Origin: Yoonia sp.
GTDB lineage: Bacteria; Pseudomonadota; Alphaproteobacteria; Rhodobacterales; Rhodobacteraceae
Assembly (NCBI RefSeq): GCF_014859355.1
Contig: NZ_JACUUJ010000001.1
Location: 124,001 to 188,000 of the forward strand
Reading direction: 5' to 3'
DNA: 64,000 nt
Part shown: positions 50,969 through 59,444 of the stretch, one piece after another
Layout of the letters: each line of letters opens with the position of its first letter
How positions within the stretch are numbered: position 1 is the stretch's first letter
Notes under the pieces: generated by a model
The model's database searches: none
Seen by the model: only the letters and a program-made list of their open reading frames with translations
Told to the model about the DNA's origin: nothing
Translations under genes and position numbers: made by a program

Positions 50969-51544
50969 ATGACGACACAAAAGATTGTGACCCCTTCCGC
51001 AGAAAGCCTTGCCCAAAGCGCCCGTGCCGCCCAAAAAGGCGGCTTGCCGCCGGTGCATTTGTGGAATCCGCCGTTTTGCGGAGATATTGACATGCGGATC
51101 GCACGGGACGGCACGTGGTTTTATCTTGGTACCCCGATTGGACGGCCCGCATTGGTCAAGCTGTTTTCGACGATTCTGCGCAAGGATGATGATGCTTATT
51201 TTCTGGTCACGCCTGTCGAAAAGGTCGGGATTACCGTTGATGATGCGCCTTTCGTTGCGGTGGATTTCAATCACCACGGCGACGGGCTGATGTTCCAGAC
51301 GAATGTGGGTGACAGCTTTGTCGCAGGGCCTGACCATCCGATCCGGGTGGTGCGCGATCCGGCCACGGGCGAACCTTCACCCTATGTTCTGGTGCGTCGC
51401 AATCTGGAGGCGCTGATTGATCGCAAGTCATTTTACCGTCTGGTGGATATTGGCGCCTATGCTGACCATGAGGGCGAAAGCTGGTTTGGCGTTTGGTCGC
51501 AGGGCGCGTTTTTTCCGATTGTTCCATCTGCCGATCTGGAATGA
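50969..51544 (+). CDS. DUF1285 domain protein
   Basis: A 191-residue cytoplasmic protein; PPVHLWNPPFCGDIDMRIARDGTW, followed by GTPIGRPALVKLFSTILRKD and DRKSFYRLVDIG, match DUF1285. Its function is unknown; the fold resembles a small ligand- or nucleic acid-binding barrel. It is divergent from moxR, an arrangement I recall as common in this order. The ATG at 50969 has no strong ribosome site. Confidence 0.88.
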   Translation: MTTQKIVTPSAESLAQSARAAQKGGLPPVHLWNPPFCGDIDMRIARDGTWFYLGTPIGRPALVKLFSTILRKDDDAYFLVTPVEKVGITVDDAPFVAVDFNHHGDGLMFQTNVGDSFVAGPDHPIRVVRDPATGEPSPYVLVRRNLEALIDRKSFYRLVDIGAYADHEGESWFGVWSQGAFFPIVPSADLE

Positions 51545-51704
51545 ATGTCAGATTTTTGGTGTCCGACAGTGTGATACCGGGCCATACTTGCCGCAAACTT
51601 GATCAGTTTTTGATTTTTTATTGATCATCAGCAAGGTTTCCGGGCTTGAAACCTGCGTGAATATTGCGAAGTACATCCGGACCCACCAAAAAAGAAGTAT
51701 TGTC

Positions 51705-51929
51705 ATGATCCCCGCCCGATTTGCCAACGTCCTGTTTGGCTTTCTTTTGTCCGGCATGATGTCGCTGATCGTATCCGGTATTTCGACGTTTCGCGCAGCG
51801 GGGCTGAGCGACGGGTTGTTCGGGCTATGGATGTCATCTTGGGCCCCAAGCTGGATGGTCGCCTTTCCAAGCGTTTTGTTGGTGGCGCCCTTTACGCGCC
51901 GTCTGGTTGCGCGGCTGATCAAGCCGTAA
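51705..51929 (+). CDS. DUF2798 family small membrane protein
   Basis: A 74-residue protein with two transmembrane helices; FANVLFGFLLSGMMSLIVSGIS and WMVAFPSVLLVAPFTRRLV fit DUF2798. Function unknown. AAGAAG stands about 8 nt before the ATG. It is convergent with znuA. Confidence 0.8.
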   Translation: MIPARFANVLFGFLLSGMMSLIVSGISTFRAAGLSDGLFGLWMSSWAPSWMVAFPSVLLVAPFTRRLVARLIKP

Positions 51930-51964
51930 GCCGCATGACGCCGGCTTGATCAATGTTTGATGTA

Positions 51965-52936
51965 TTACAGGCAATCCGCCAGCGTGGTGGCAAGGTTGCG
52001 GATCATCCTTGGGTAAAGGCCAGCACCTGGTTCCAGATCGGACCCCAGCGGGTCAAGCACTGCAGTTTGCGCGCCCGAACCATCCAGCACCAGTGCAACA
52101 CGGCCCGGGTTGAATTGTGGTTCTGACAAGATGCAGGTCACATCACGGTCAGCGATAATACCTCTGATTTCGGCGATCCGCGCCGGGCTGGGTTCACGCG
52201 CATCTGACATGGAAATGGCCCCGGTTGCGGGAAAATCGAAGGCTTGTTCAAAATACTGATAAGCATCGTGAAACACGATGAAATTCCGGTCTTGCAGGGG
52301 ATCAAGAATGTTTGCTACCTCGGCTGACAGGGTCGCCAATTCGGCGCGGCCCGCTGCCGCATTGGCGAAATATGCCCCGGCATTATCGGGGTCTGCCGCT
52401 GACAGGGATGCTGCAATGGTATTCAGCCAGACTGCTGCGTTATCTGGCGACAACCATGCATGAGGGTCAGCAGCGCCATGATCATGGTCATCGTGATCGG
52501 CTTCATCTGCGTGGTCGTCATGATCATCTTCATCCGCGTGGTCGTCGTTCGCATCATTGCCGTGATCATGCGCCTCGAACAAGGCGCCTTCACGGAAGGG
52601 CAATACGCGGGTGCCTGGGATGTCCAGAAATGTGACGCTTTGCGCGTCGCCCGCAAGGGCTGCGATGGCCCCGTCAAGCCACGGTGTCAGGTCGGGGCTG
52701 ACCCAAAAAACAATGTCCGCGTTTTGCAGCGCCGCCGCCTGCGACGGGCGCAGCGCGTATTCATGCGGTGACGCGCCGGAATCGATAATCAGGTCGGGTG
52801 CGCCTAACCCGTCCATGACCCTTGCGACCAGTGAATGCACGGGTGCGATGTCTGCTGCGACGCGCGGCACGTCAGCCAATGCGGTTCCGGCCAGCAAAGA
52901 TGCCGCAATCGTAAGGGAAATGAGTTTTCTGGACAT
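51965..52936 (-). CDS. znuA: High-affinity zinc-binding periplasmic protein ZnuA
   Basis: A 323-residue periplasmic metal-binding lipo-less SBP with signal peptide ending TALA. A long His/Asp-rich loop (about 120-160, for example HADEDDHDDHADEADHDDHD) is diagnostic of zinc-specific ZnuA. Metal ligands are likely in IAPVHSLVARV, ASPHEYALRPSQ, FHDAYQYFE and near EPQF. It feeds ZnuBC. GGAGA precedes the ATG at 52936. It is divergent from zur-znuC-znuB across a shared regulatory gap. Confidence 0.95.
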   Translation of the reverse strand: MSRKLISLTIAASLLAGTALADVPRVAADIAPVHSLVARVMDGLGAPDLIIDSGASPHEYALRPSQAAALQNADIVFWVSPDLTPWLDGAIAALAGDAQSVTFLDIPGTRVLPFREGALFEAHDHGNDANDDHADEDDHDDHADEADHDDHDHGAADPHAWLSPDNAAVWLNTIAASLSAADPDNAGAYFANAAAGRAELATLSAEVANILDPLQDRNFIVFHDAYQYFEQAFDFPATGAISMSDAREPSPARIAEIRGIIADRDVTCILSEPQFNPGRVALVLDGSGAQTAVLDPLGSDLEPGAGLYPRMIRNLATTLADCL

Positions 52937-52946
52937 TGCTGTCTCC

Positions 52947-52963
52947 ATGTGATTTTATAACAT
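52947..52963. promoter_or_regulatory. Candidate Zur box between znuA and zur
   Basis: ATGTGATTTTATAACAT is an imperfect palindrome (arms ATGTGAT and ATAACAT) 10 nt before the znuA start. It resembles the TGTTAT...ATAACA type of Zur sites. A weaker relative (TGAAATAACA) lies about 20 nt further right near zur. Zinc-bound Zur would repress both divergent units. Confidence 0.5.
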
Positions 52964-53034
52964 TTGGTGACTGCTATATGAAATGAAATAACATGACAAG
53001 TCGAATATCTCGGCCCACTGAAAATGCGCCTGAA

Positions 53035-53511
53035 ATGCTTGGATTTGAAAAACATGACCACAGCCATTGCGTCCAGACTGCCATTCAGTCGGCTGAAATC
53101 TTTTGCGCGGACAAGGGGCTGCGGTTCACGCCCGTCCGGCGCAAGGTGCTGGAGTTATTGTTGCAGGAACACCGCGCGCTGGGCGCTTACGATATTCTGG
53201 ACCGCCTGCGTGATGCCGGTTTTGGTGCGCAGCCGCCCGTCGCCTATCGGGCGCTGGATTTTCTTGTCAGTCACGGCTTTGCGCACAAGATTGAACGGTT
53301 GAACGCCTTTATTGCCTGCGCGCATCCCGGCGCGCCCCATTCCCCCGCGTTCATGATCTGCCGGATCTGCGATTCGGTTGCCGAGGCGCAGTCGATGTCA
53401 GCCACGGGTGCGTTTGGCGATGCGGCCCGCCATGCCGGTTTTCAGATCGAACGCACGGTCGTCGAAGCCGAAGGCCTGTGCCCCACCTGTGTGAAACAGG
53501 CCGATAAATGA
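53035..53511 (+). CDS. zur: Zinc uptake regulator Zur (Fur family)
   Basis: A 158-residue Fur-family repressor. The winged helix includes GLRFTPVRRKVLELLLQEHRALGAYDI; the dimer domain has CAHPGAPHSPAFMICRICD and CPTC, whose CxxC pairs form the structural zinc site. The start MLGFEKHDHSHC at 53035 is preferred by family length; the frame opens at 52993. It is overlapped by znuC as ATGA, so the regulator and transporter are made together. Confidence 0.93.
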   Translation: MLGFEKHDHSHCVQTAIQSAEIFCADKGLRFTPVRRKVLELLLQEHRALGAYDILDRLRDAGFGAQPPVAYRALDFLVSHGFAHKIERLNAFIACAHPGAPHSPAFMICRICDSVAEAQSMSATGAFGDAARHAGFQIERTVVEAEGLCPTCVKQADK

Positions 53512-54260
53512 GCCTGATCACACTTGAAAACCTATCCGTCCGCTATGGTGGGCAGACAGTGCTGCGCGATGTGAACCTGGCAATTGCGCCGGGCGAAATT
53601 GTCACAATCGTTGGCCCGAACGGGTCTGGAAAAACCAGCCTGCTGCGCGCGATCATTGGCGCGACCCGGCCCGCAACAGGCCGTGTGACCCATCAAAAGG
53701 GACTAAAAATCGGATATGTCCCGCAAAAGCTGCATATCGATCCGACCTTGCCGATGACGGTGGAACGGTTCTTGCGCTTGCCCGGTGGCTTTCCGCGCGC
53801 CGATTGTGCCGCGGCATTGGACCAGGCCGAGGTGCCGGACCTGTCAAAACAGCAGATGACGTCGCTGTCTGGGGGGCAGTTCCAGCGGGTTCTTCTGGCA
53901 CGGGCACTGATCAACCGGCCGGATGTCCTGCTGCTGGACGAGGCGACACAGGGGTTGGACCAGCCCGGCTCTGCCGCATTTTACCGCCGGATCGCGCAGG
54001 TTCGGGCGCAAACCGGATGTGCCGTTCTGATGATCAGCCACGAATTGCATGTGGTGATGAGCGCATCAGACAGGGTTATTTGCCTGAACGGTCATGTCTG
54101 CTGTGAAGGCACCCCTGAAATTGTGTCGTCCGCGCCAGAATATCGCGCCTTGTTCGGGACTGGCACAGGGGGTGCGCTGGCGCTGTATCGGCACGAACAC
54201 GACCACGCCCATGATGCCAATTGCGCGCACGAACACGAGACGGAAAAGGCAGCGGAATGA
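53508..54260 (+). CDS. znuC: Zinc ABC transporter ATPase ZnuC
   Basis: A 250-residue ATPase with Walker A GPNGSGKTS, signature LSGGQFQRVLLARAL and Walker B VLLLDEATQGLD. The last 20 residues are rich in His (HEHDHAHDANCAHEHE), a metal-binding tail seen in some ZnuC proteins. It overlaps zur and znuB by 4 nt each. Confidence 0.96.
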   Translation: MSLITLENLSVRYGGQTVLRDVNLAIAPGEIVTIVGPNGSGKTSLLRAIIGATRPATGRVTHQKGLKIGYVPQKLHIDPTLPMTVERFLRLPGGFPRADCAAALDQAEVPDLSKQQMTSLSGGQFQRVLLARALINRPDVLLLDEATQGLDQPGSAAFYRRIAQVRAQTGCAVLMISHELHVVMSASDRVICLNGHVCCEGTPEIVSSAPEYRALFGTGTGGALALYRHEHDHAHDANCAHEHETEKAAE

Positions 54261-55054
54261 TGCTGGACGATTTTATGATCCGCGCAACACTGGCCGGTAT
54301 CGGCGTCGCCTTTGCAGCGGCCCCGTTGGGCAGTTTTGTGGTCTGGCGGCGCATGGCCTATTTTGGCGATGCCACTGCCCATGCCGCCATTCTGGGGGTG
54401 GCCCTGTCACTGGCTTTCCAGATGTCGATTTTTGCCGGAACGATGGCCGTTTCGCTGGTGATGGCTCTGACGGTGACGATGCTCACCGGCCGGGGATATG
54501 CCATGGATACCCTGTTGGGGGTGCTGGCGCATTCGGCGCTGGCTTTCGGGTTGGTGGCCGTTTCGTTTTTGTCAGGCGTGCGCATCGACCTGATGGCCTA
54601 TCTTTTTGGCGATATTCTATCGGTATCCCGAGGTGATCTTGCAGTGATCTGGGGGGGGGCGGCCTTGGTTGTTGTGCTGATCGGCTGGCGCTGGTCATCG
54701 TTGTTGACGGCAACCCTAAGCGACGATCTTGCCTATGCCAGTGGCATCAACCCCAAACGCGAACAACTGATCCTGACACTGTCGCTGGCCATCACGGTTG
54801 CGGTGGCCATTAAGGTGGTAGGTGTCCTGCTGATCGCCGCCATGCTGATCATTCCGGCGGCAGCAGCCCGCCCGATGTCCCGCAGCCCCGAAATGATGGC
54901 GGTCATGGCCGCTGTGATTGGTGCCGTGGCGGCCATAACCGGGCTGCGTGCGGCCTATGTATTCGACACCCCGGCGGGGCCGTCGATTGTGTGTGTGGCC
55001 GCGCTCATTTTTTTGGGCAGCAGTCTGTTATCCGGACGCAGAGGTGTATCTTGA
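54257..55054 (+). CDS. znuB: Zinc ABC transporter permease ZnuB
   Basis: A 265-residue ABC-3 family permease with about eight helices; RRMAYFGDATAHAAILGVAL and VKVVGVLLIAAMLIIPAAAARP-type segments mark the family. It forms the zinc channel with ZnuC. The ATG at 54257 overlaps the znuC stop. Confidence 0.95.
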   Translation: MMLDDFMIRATLAGIGVAFAAAPLGSFVVWRRMAYFGDATAHAAILGVALSLAFQMSIFAGTMAVSLVMALTVTMLTGRGYAMDTLLGVLAHSALAFGLVAVSFLSGVRIDLMAYLFGDILSVSRGDLAVIWGGAALVVVLIGWRWSSLLTATLSDDLAYASGINPKREQLILTLSLAITVAVAIKVVGVLLIAAMLIIPAAAARPMSRSPEMMAVMAAVIGAVAAITGLRAAYVFDTPAGPSIVCVAALIFLGSSLLSGRRGVS

Positions 55055-55082
55055 GGGCGGGAAGACGGCGCGTCAGGGGCCG

Positions 55083-55100
55083 CTGTTACAAAACCGTTAG
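55083..55100 (+). promoter_or_regulatory. Candidate Pho box upstream of phoU-phoB
   Basis: CTGTTAC-AAAA-CCGTTAG forms two 7-nt direct repeats 11 nt apart, like the CTGTCAT-n4-CTGTCAT Pho box. AT-rich sequence (TATCATATAG) that could hold a -10 element follows about 7-10 nt downstream. It suggests that PhoB activates its own operon. Confidence 0.5.
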
Positions 55101-55232
55101 ATAAGTATCATATAGGCTTTACAAAAATGCAGTAACTCCTGGCGCCATAAGTCTGACGTGATGACTGTTTTTTGCGGGGCGACTCTGTGGATTTGGTGTT
55201 GCGGAAAATGCAGTCGTATCTGGACCATCGAA

Positions 55233-55952
55233 ATGAATGACAAGCATATTTTCAGGTCATTTGATCGTGACCTGGAATCGATTCAGGCCAGGGTGCTGCG
55301 GCTTGGCGGCTTGGTGGAAGTCGCCCTGGAACAGGCGGCAAAAGCATTGCAAACCCATGATGTTTCACTTGCTGAAACGGTGCGCAAAGGTGATTGCCAC
55401 GTTGATGACCTTGATCACGCGATCAGGGTTGACGCTGCGCGCCTTCTGGCCATGTGGTCGCCGACCGCCAGTGATCTGCGCAGCATCTTGTGTGTAATGG
55501 ACATCAGCTCACATCTGGAACGCTGCGGCGATCATGCCAGGAATATTGCAAGGCGCACGATCATCATGGCTGAAGAAGGTAACTTGCATGGCCCGCTTCT
55601 GGCGCTGCGACGGATGTCACGGTTTGTGAAAACGATGCTTGGCGATGCGCTGGATGCCTATGTCCAGCGCGACCTGGTAAAAGCCCGGGATGTTATCGCG
55701 CGCGATATCGAGGCGGATCAGTTTTATGATACGATTTTCAGGTCGTTGTTGATGCATATGATGGAAAATCACCGTAATGTCGAAGTGGGCATGCACCTGC
55801 ACTTTATCGCCAAGCATATTGAACGGGTCGGTGATCATGCCACTGCAATCGCTGAACAGACGATATATCTGGTAACGGGTGGGCGTCCTGCCGATGATCG
55901 CCCGAAACATACCATCATGACGCCAGAAATTCAAGAAAGTGTGCGCATATGA
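55233..55952 (+). CDS. phoU: Phosphate signalling protein PhoU
   Basis: A 239-residue protein of two three-helix bundles with the metal-binding repeats DISSHLERCGDHARNIA and HFIAKHIERVGDHATAIAE. PhoU links the Pst transporter to PhoR and dampens the Pho response. The start at 55233 (MNDKHIFRSFD) is chosen by domain alignment; the upstream gap is otherwise without a gene. It overlaps phoB by 4 nt. No pst genes are in the window. Confidence 0.95.
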   Translation: MNDKHIFRSFDRDLESIQARVLRLGGLVEVALEQAAKALQTHDVSLAETVRKGDCHVDDLDHAIRVDAARLLAMWSPTASDLRSILCVMDISSHLERCGDHARNIARRTIIMAEEGNLHGPLLALRRMSRFVKTMLGDALDAYVQRDLVKARDVIARDIEADQFYDTIFRSLLMHMMENHRNVEVGMHLHFIAKHIERVGDHATAIAEQTIYLVTGGRPADDRPKHTIMTPEIQESVRI

Positions 55953-56638
55953 CAGAAATGCAACCATCGGTTCTGATCGTCGAGGATGAACCGGCACAAC
56001 GGGAAATGCTGGCCTATAACCTTGAAAGTGAAGGGTTTCGTGTGATCAAGGCGGCTGACGGCAACGAAGCGCTACTTCTCGTCGAAGAAGAAAACCCAGA
56101 CCTGATTTTGCTTGACTGGATGTTGCCCGGCACATCAGGCATCGAAATTTGCCGCCAGATCAAAGTGCGGCCTGCTTTTCGCATGACCCCGGTCATCATG
56201 CTGTCGGCGAGGTCGGAAGAGGTAGATAAAGTGCGCGGGCTGGAAATTGGTGCGGACGACTACATCGTCAAACCCTATTCGGTCGTCGAACTGCTGGCCC
56301 GTGTAAAGGCGCATCTGCGTCGGACCCGCCCAGCAAGTTTGGGGGAACGTCTGACTTTTGACGATATCGTGCTGGATGCGGAAACGCACAAGGTTTTTCG
56401 TGGCGAACATGAACTTAAACTCGGGCCGACCGAATTTCGTTTGCTGTCAACATTCATGGAAAAACCGGGCCGGGTCTGGGGGCGCGAGCAGCTGTTGGAC
56501 AGGGTCTGGGGCCGTGATATTTACGTGGATACCCGCACAGTTGACGTCCATGTCGGGCGCCTGCGAAAAGTCCTGAGCAGCCACGGCGGTGAAGACCTGA
56601 TCAGAACGGTGCGCGGCTCTGGATACGCCTTGGGATGA
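55949..56638 (+). CDS. phoB: Phosphate regulon response regulator PhoB
   Basis: A 229-residue OmpR-type regulator. The receiver domain has the acidic pocket IVEDEP, the phosphorylation site in LILLDWMLPG (about D55) and VKPYSVVELLARV. The winged helix starts near 130 and includes LGPTEFRLLSTFMEKPGRVW and VDVHVGRLRKVL. It activates phosphate-starvation genes. A sensor kinase phoR is not adjacent. Confidence 0.95.
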   Translation: MTEMQPSVLIVEDEPAQREMLAYNLESEGFRVIKAADGNEALLLVEEENPDLILLDWMLPGTSGIEICRQIKVRPAFRMTPVIMLSARSEEVDKVRGLEIGADDYIVKPYSVVELLARVKAHLRRTRPASLGERLTFDDIVLDAETHKVFRGEHELKLGPTEFRLLSTFMEKPGRVWGREQLLDRVWGRDIYVDTRTVDVHVGRLRKVLSSHGGEDLIRTVRGSGYALG

Positions 56639-56712
56639 AATGGTTGTGTGGCGTTATTGCGCCAGACCCGGCTGTGATGATGTCACAGACGGATCAGGCA
56701 AACAGCTTTCAA

Positions 56713-57570
56713 TCATCGCATGATCAGAACGGGCACACGGCACGACCTGATCATTTCTGTCGTGGTTGATCCGATGATCAGCGCACGCACCCGCGAATGG
56801 CCATAGGCCCCCATGACAAGCAATTCATGTTCCTCGGCTTTTGTGATTTGTGCCAATACCTTTTCCGGCTCGCCGCTATGCACAATGACTTCAGCCTGGA
56901 ACCCACCCGCCTTGAGCGATGCAGCGGCAGAATCCAGCGTTTTGCGGATGTCGGGCGTATCATTACCAGCAAAAACCAGCGAAACGGCCAGCCCTTTAAA
57001 TAGCGGGCTACGCGAAATGTAGTCAACCGCCTTAAGCGATGACGGTCCGCCATCAAATGCCACCAGCACCTTTTGCACCGGCTTGAACGCGCGGTTGGCG
57101 ATGAAAACAGGCTTGCTACTGGATCGCACGACGCGTTCCAGATTGGACCCAAGGTGTTCCATCGCCATGCCTGCGGCCTCGCCCCGTTTGCCGATGACGA
57201 TCATGTCGCCCTGATCTTCCTTGGCGGTGACGGTTTCGATCAGATCACCCTGACGCAGGCGGGTTTCAACATCGGTCAGGCCATCTGCAACAACGATTGC
57301 CTTTGCATCTGCCAAAATCGCGCGCCCGTGTTCGTGGGCCAACTTGGCACGTTCGGCGTCAAGGTCTGCCAACTGGTTCATCAGCGCGGTGCGTGCGCCC
57401 AGCTTGATCGCACCGGACAGGTCTTGCTTTTCGACTCCGGCACGGCGGCCCATCACGTGATAAATCTTGACCTTCCAGTCATTTTTACCAGCGATCCACG
57501 CCGCATGGCGGCAAACGCTTTCGGAATAGGCGGACCCATCCACCAATGCGATAAGTGTTTTCGTTGTCAT
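56713..57570 (-). CDS. Universal stress protein with two tandem UspA domains
   Basis: A 285-residue cytoplasmic protein with two UspA folds. The first holds MIVIGKRGEAAGMAMEHLGS, the second LLVMGAYGHSRVRALIIGST, both near the G-x2-G-x9-G-S/T ATP-binding pattern. GGGAGG precedes the ATG. It lies 14 nt after the SulP transporter gene on the same strand, so the two form an operon and the protein may modulate transport. Confidence 0.93.
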   Translation of the reverse strand: MTTKTLIALVDGSAYSESVCRHAAWIAGKNDWKVKIYHVMGRRAGVEKQDLSGAIKLGARTALMNQLADLDAERAKLAHEHGRAILADAKAIVVADGLTDVETRLRQGDLIETVTAKEDQGDMIVIGKRGEAAGMAMEHLGSNLERVVRSSSKPVFIANRAFKPVQKVLVAFDGGPSSLKAVDYISRSPLFKGLAVSLVFAGNDTPDIRKTLDSAAASLKAGGFQAEVIVHSGEPEKVLAQITKAEEHELLVMGAYGHSRVRALIIGSTTTEMIRSCRVPVLIMR

Positions 57571-57584
57571 GTTCGTTTCCTCCC

Positions 57585-59093
57585 TTAATGGCTCATCAGC
57601 TTGTCCATCGCGCCAGGCTTGTCATGGATGGCAAGCTTGTCAACGATGGTTTCCGATGCTTTGTTCAGGCCGATGATTTCCACCTCTGCACCCTCACGCC
57701 GGAACTTGAGCACAGCCATGTCCAGTGCCGCAACCGAAGAAATATCCCAGATGTGCGCACGGGTAACGTCGATGGTGACTTTTTCGGGGGCTTCCTTGAA
57801 ATCGAAGGCTTTCATGAAATCCTCGGATGACGCAAAGAACAATTGGCCTTCGATGTAATAGATCCGGTGACTGCCCGAGGCGGTGATTTCCGTCCGCACC
57901 CGGAAAAGTTGTGAGATTTTCCAAGCAAAGAACAGGCCGGACAACAACACGCCAACCATCACGCCGATGGCAAGGTTGTGGGTGTAGACCACGAAAAACA
58001 CCGTTGCCACCATCACGATAGAGGAAGATGTGGGATGGTCGCGCAAATTTTTGATCGACGACCACGAAAATGTCCCGATCGCCACCATGATCATGATCGC
58101 CACCAAGGCGGCCATCGGCACCATCGCCACGATATCGCCGATCACAACGACCATGATCAACAGGTAAACGCCGGCGGCTAAGCTGGACAACCGTCCGCGC
58201 CCGCCGGATTTCACGTTGATGATGGACTGGCCGATCATCGCGCAGCCCGCCATGCCGCCAATGAAACCGGTGGCAGTGTTCGAAATACCTTGACCAATGC
58301 ATTCCTGATTGCGGTTCGATGTCGTGTCAGTCAGATCATCCACGATGGTCTGGGTCATCAGACTTTCCAACAGGCCCACAACCGCGACGGCCATTGCATA
58401 GGGAAAGATGATCGACAGGGTTTCGAAATTCAAAGGGATGTCGGGGATCAGGAAAATCGGCAATGTATCGGGTAAATCGCCCATATCGCCCACCGTGCGC
58501 ACATCCCAGCCCATGACAAATGTCAGAACCGTCAGCACGACAATCGTCACCAGCGGTGACGGAATTGCCTTGGTCAGCAGCGGGAACAGATAAATGATCG
58601 CCAGACCGCCAGCGACAAGGAAATAGGTCAGCACAGGCACCGCATTTGGGTCAAGTTCGGGCAATTGCGCCATGAAAATCAGGATCGCCAGCGCGTTGAC
58701 AAAGCCTGTCATGACCGATTTTGACACGAACCGCATGACAAAACCCAGTTTGAACACCCCGGCAGCGATCTGCAACAGGCCCGCCAGAATGGTGGTCGCC
58801 AACAGATATTGCAACCCGTGATCCTTGACCAAGGTAATCATCAGAACGGCTGTCGCGGCGGTCGCCGCGGAAATCATGCCGGGGCGCCCCCCGGTGATGG
58901 CGATAATGACCGAGATCGCGAAAGAAGCGTAAAGCCCCACCTTTGGATCGACCCCCGCGATAATGGAAAAGGCAATCGCTTCGGGAATCAGCGCAAGTGC
59001 CACGACGATGCCGGCAAGCAGATCACCGCGGATATTGTCCGTCCACTGACGGCGATATTGAGAGAGAGAGATCATAAACAGTTCTGTATCCAT
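57585..59093 (-). CDS. SulP/SLC26-family anion transporter with STAS domain
   Basis: A 502-residue secondary transporter with ten or more helices. [25 protein letters not shown] and [22 protein letters not shown] are the SulP signatures. A cytoplasmic STAS domain fills about 410-500 ([17 protein letters not shown]). Substrates in the family are sulfate or bicarbonate (BicA-like); the sequence alone does not decide. MDTELFM at 59093 is taken as the start, with alternatives at 59102 and 59075. Confidence 0.92.
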   Translation of the reverse strand: MDTELFMISLSQYRRQWTDNIRGDLLAGIVVALALIPEAIAFSIIAGVDPKVGLYASFAISVIIAITGGRPGMISAATAATAVLMITLVKDHGLQYLLATTILAGLLQIAAGVFKLGFVMRFVSKSVMTGFVNALAILIFMAQLPELDPNAVPVLTYFLVAGGLAIIYLFPLLTKAIPSPLVTIVVLTVLTFVMGWDVRTVGDMGDLPDTLPIFLIPDIPLNFETLSIIFPYAMAVAVVGLLESLMTQTIVDDLTDTTSNRNQECIGQGISNTATGFIGGMAGCAMIGQSIINVKSGGRGRLSSLAAGVYLLIMVVVIGDIVAMVPMAALVAIMIMVAIGTFSWSSIKNLRDHPTSSSIVMVATVFFVVYTHNLAIGVMVGVLLSGLFFAWKISQLFRVRTEITASGSHRIYYIEGQLFFASSEDFMKAFDFKEAPEKVTIDVTRAHIWDISSVAALDMAVLKFRREGAEVEIIGLNKASETIVDKLAIHDKPGAMDKLMSH

Positions 59094-59402
59094 AGGCCGC
59101 AAGCAATGACCTGCGGTCTTTTTTCATTTCGTATCGGATTAATCCGGCGGGTAGGCGGCCGGAAGAGCCAGCCAGGGGGCAGCCCCCGACTCCTGTGCGA
59201 TGAGGCGCGGCATAACCGCACGCGCCCGGAAAGCCAAGACACCGTTCCTGCATCTGCTCCAATTATTCAAAAACAATGTTCTGGATGCGATGACATGTGT
59301 AAATTTGCCCATAAATCGGGCTAAATGCGACTGTCTTGAATATTTTGGCACTTGATGACAGCGCCTTTGCTGCGGTTTGGCTGTGCGGCCATGCCATTGG
59401 AT
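59094..59402. other. Gap between gabD and the SulP gene
   Basis: No gene seen. It contains the SulP promoter region and a GC-rich inverted stretch (GGGGGCAGCCCCC near 59176), then AT-rich sequence at 59255-59345. Confidence 0.45.
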
Positions 59403-59440
59403 AGGGTGCCGGGATATTTGATCATCCCGGCACCCTTTTG
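59403..59440. terminator. Hairpin terminator after gabD
   Basis: A 13-bp perfect stem (AGGGTGCCGGGAT and ATCCCGGCACCCT) with an 8-nt loop lies 9 nt after the gabD stop. The T-run (TTTTG) is on the plus strand, while the minus strand has only a short T stretch, so termination of gabD may rest on stem strength. Confidence 0.65.
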
Positions 59441-59444
59441 ACTG

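Noticed and set aside
52480-52580. Short tandem-like repeat of CATCATG/GATGAT type
   Set aside because: It encodes the His/Asp-rich metal loop of ZnuA in frame and needs no other explanation.
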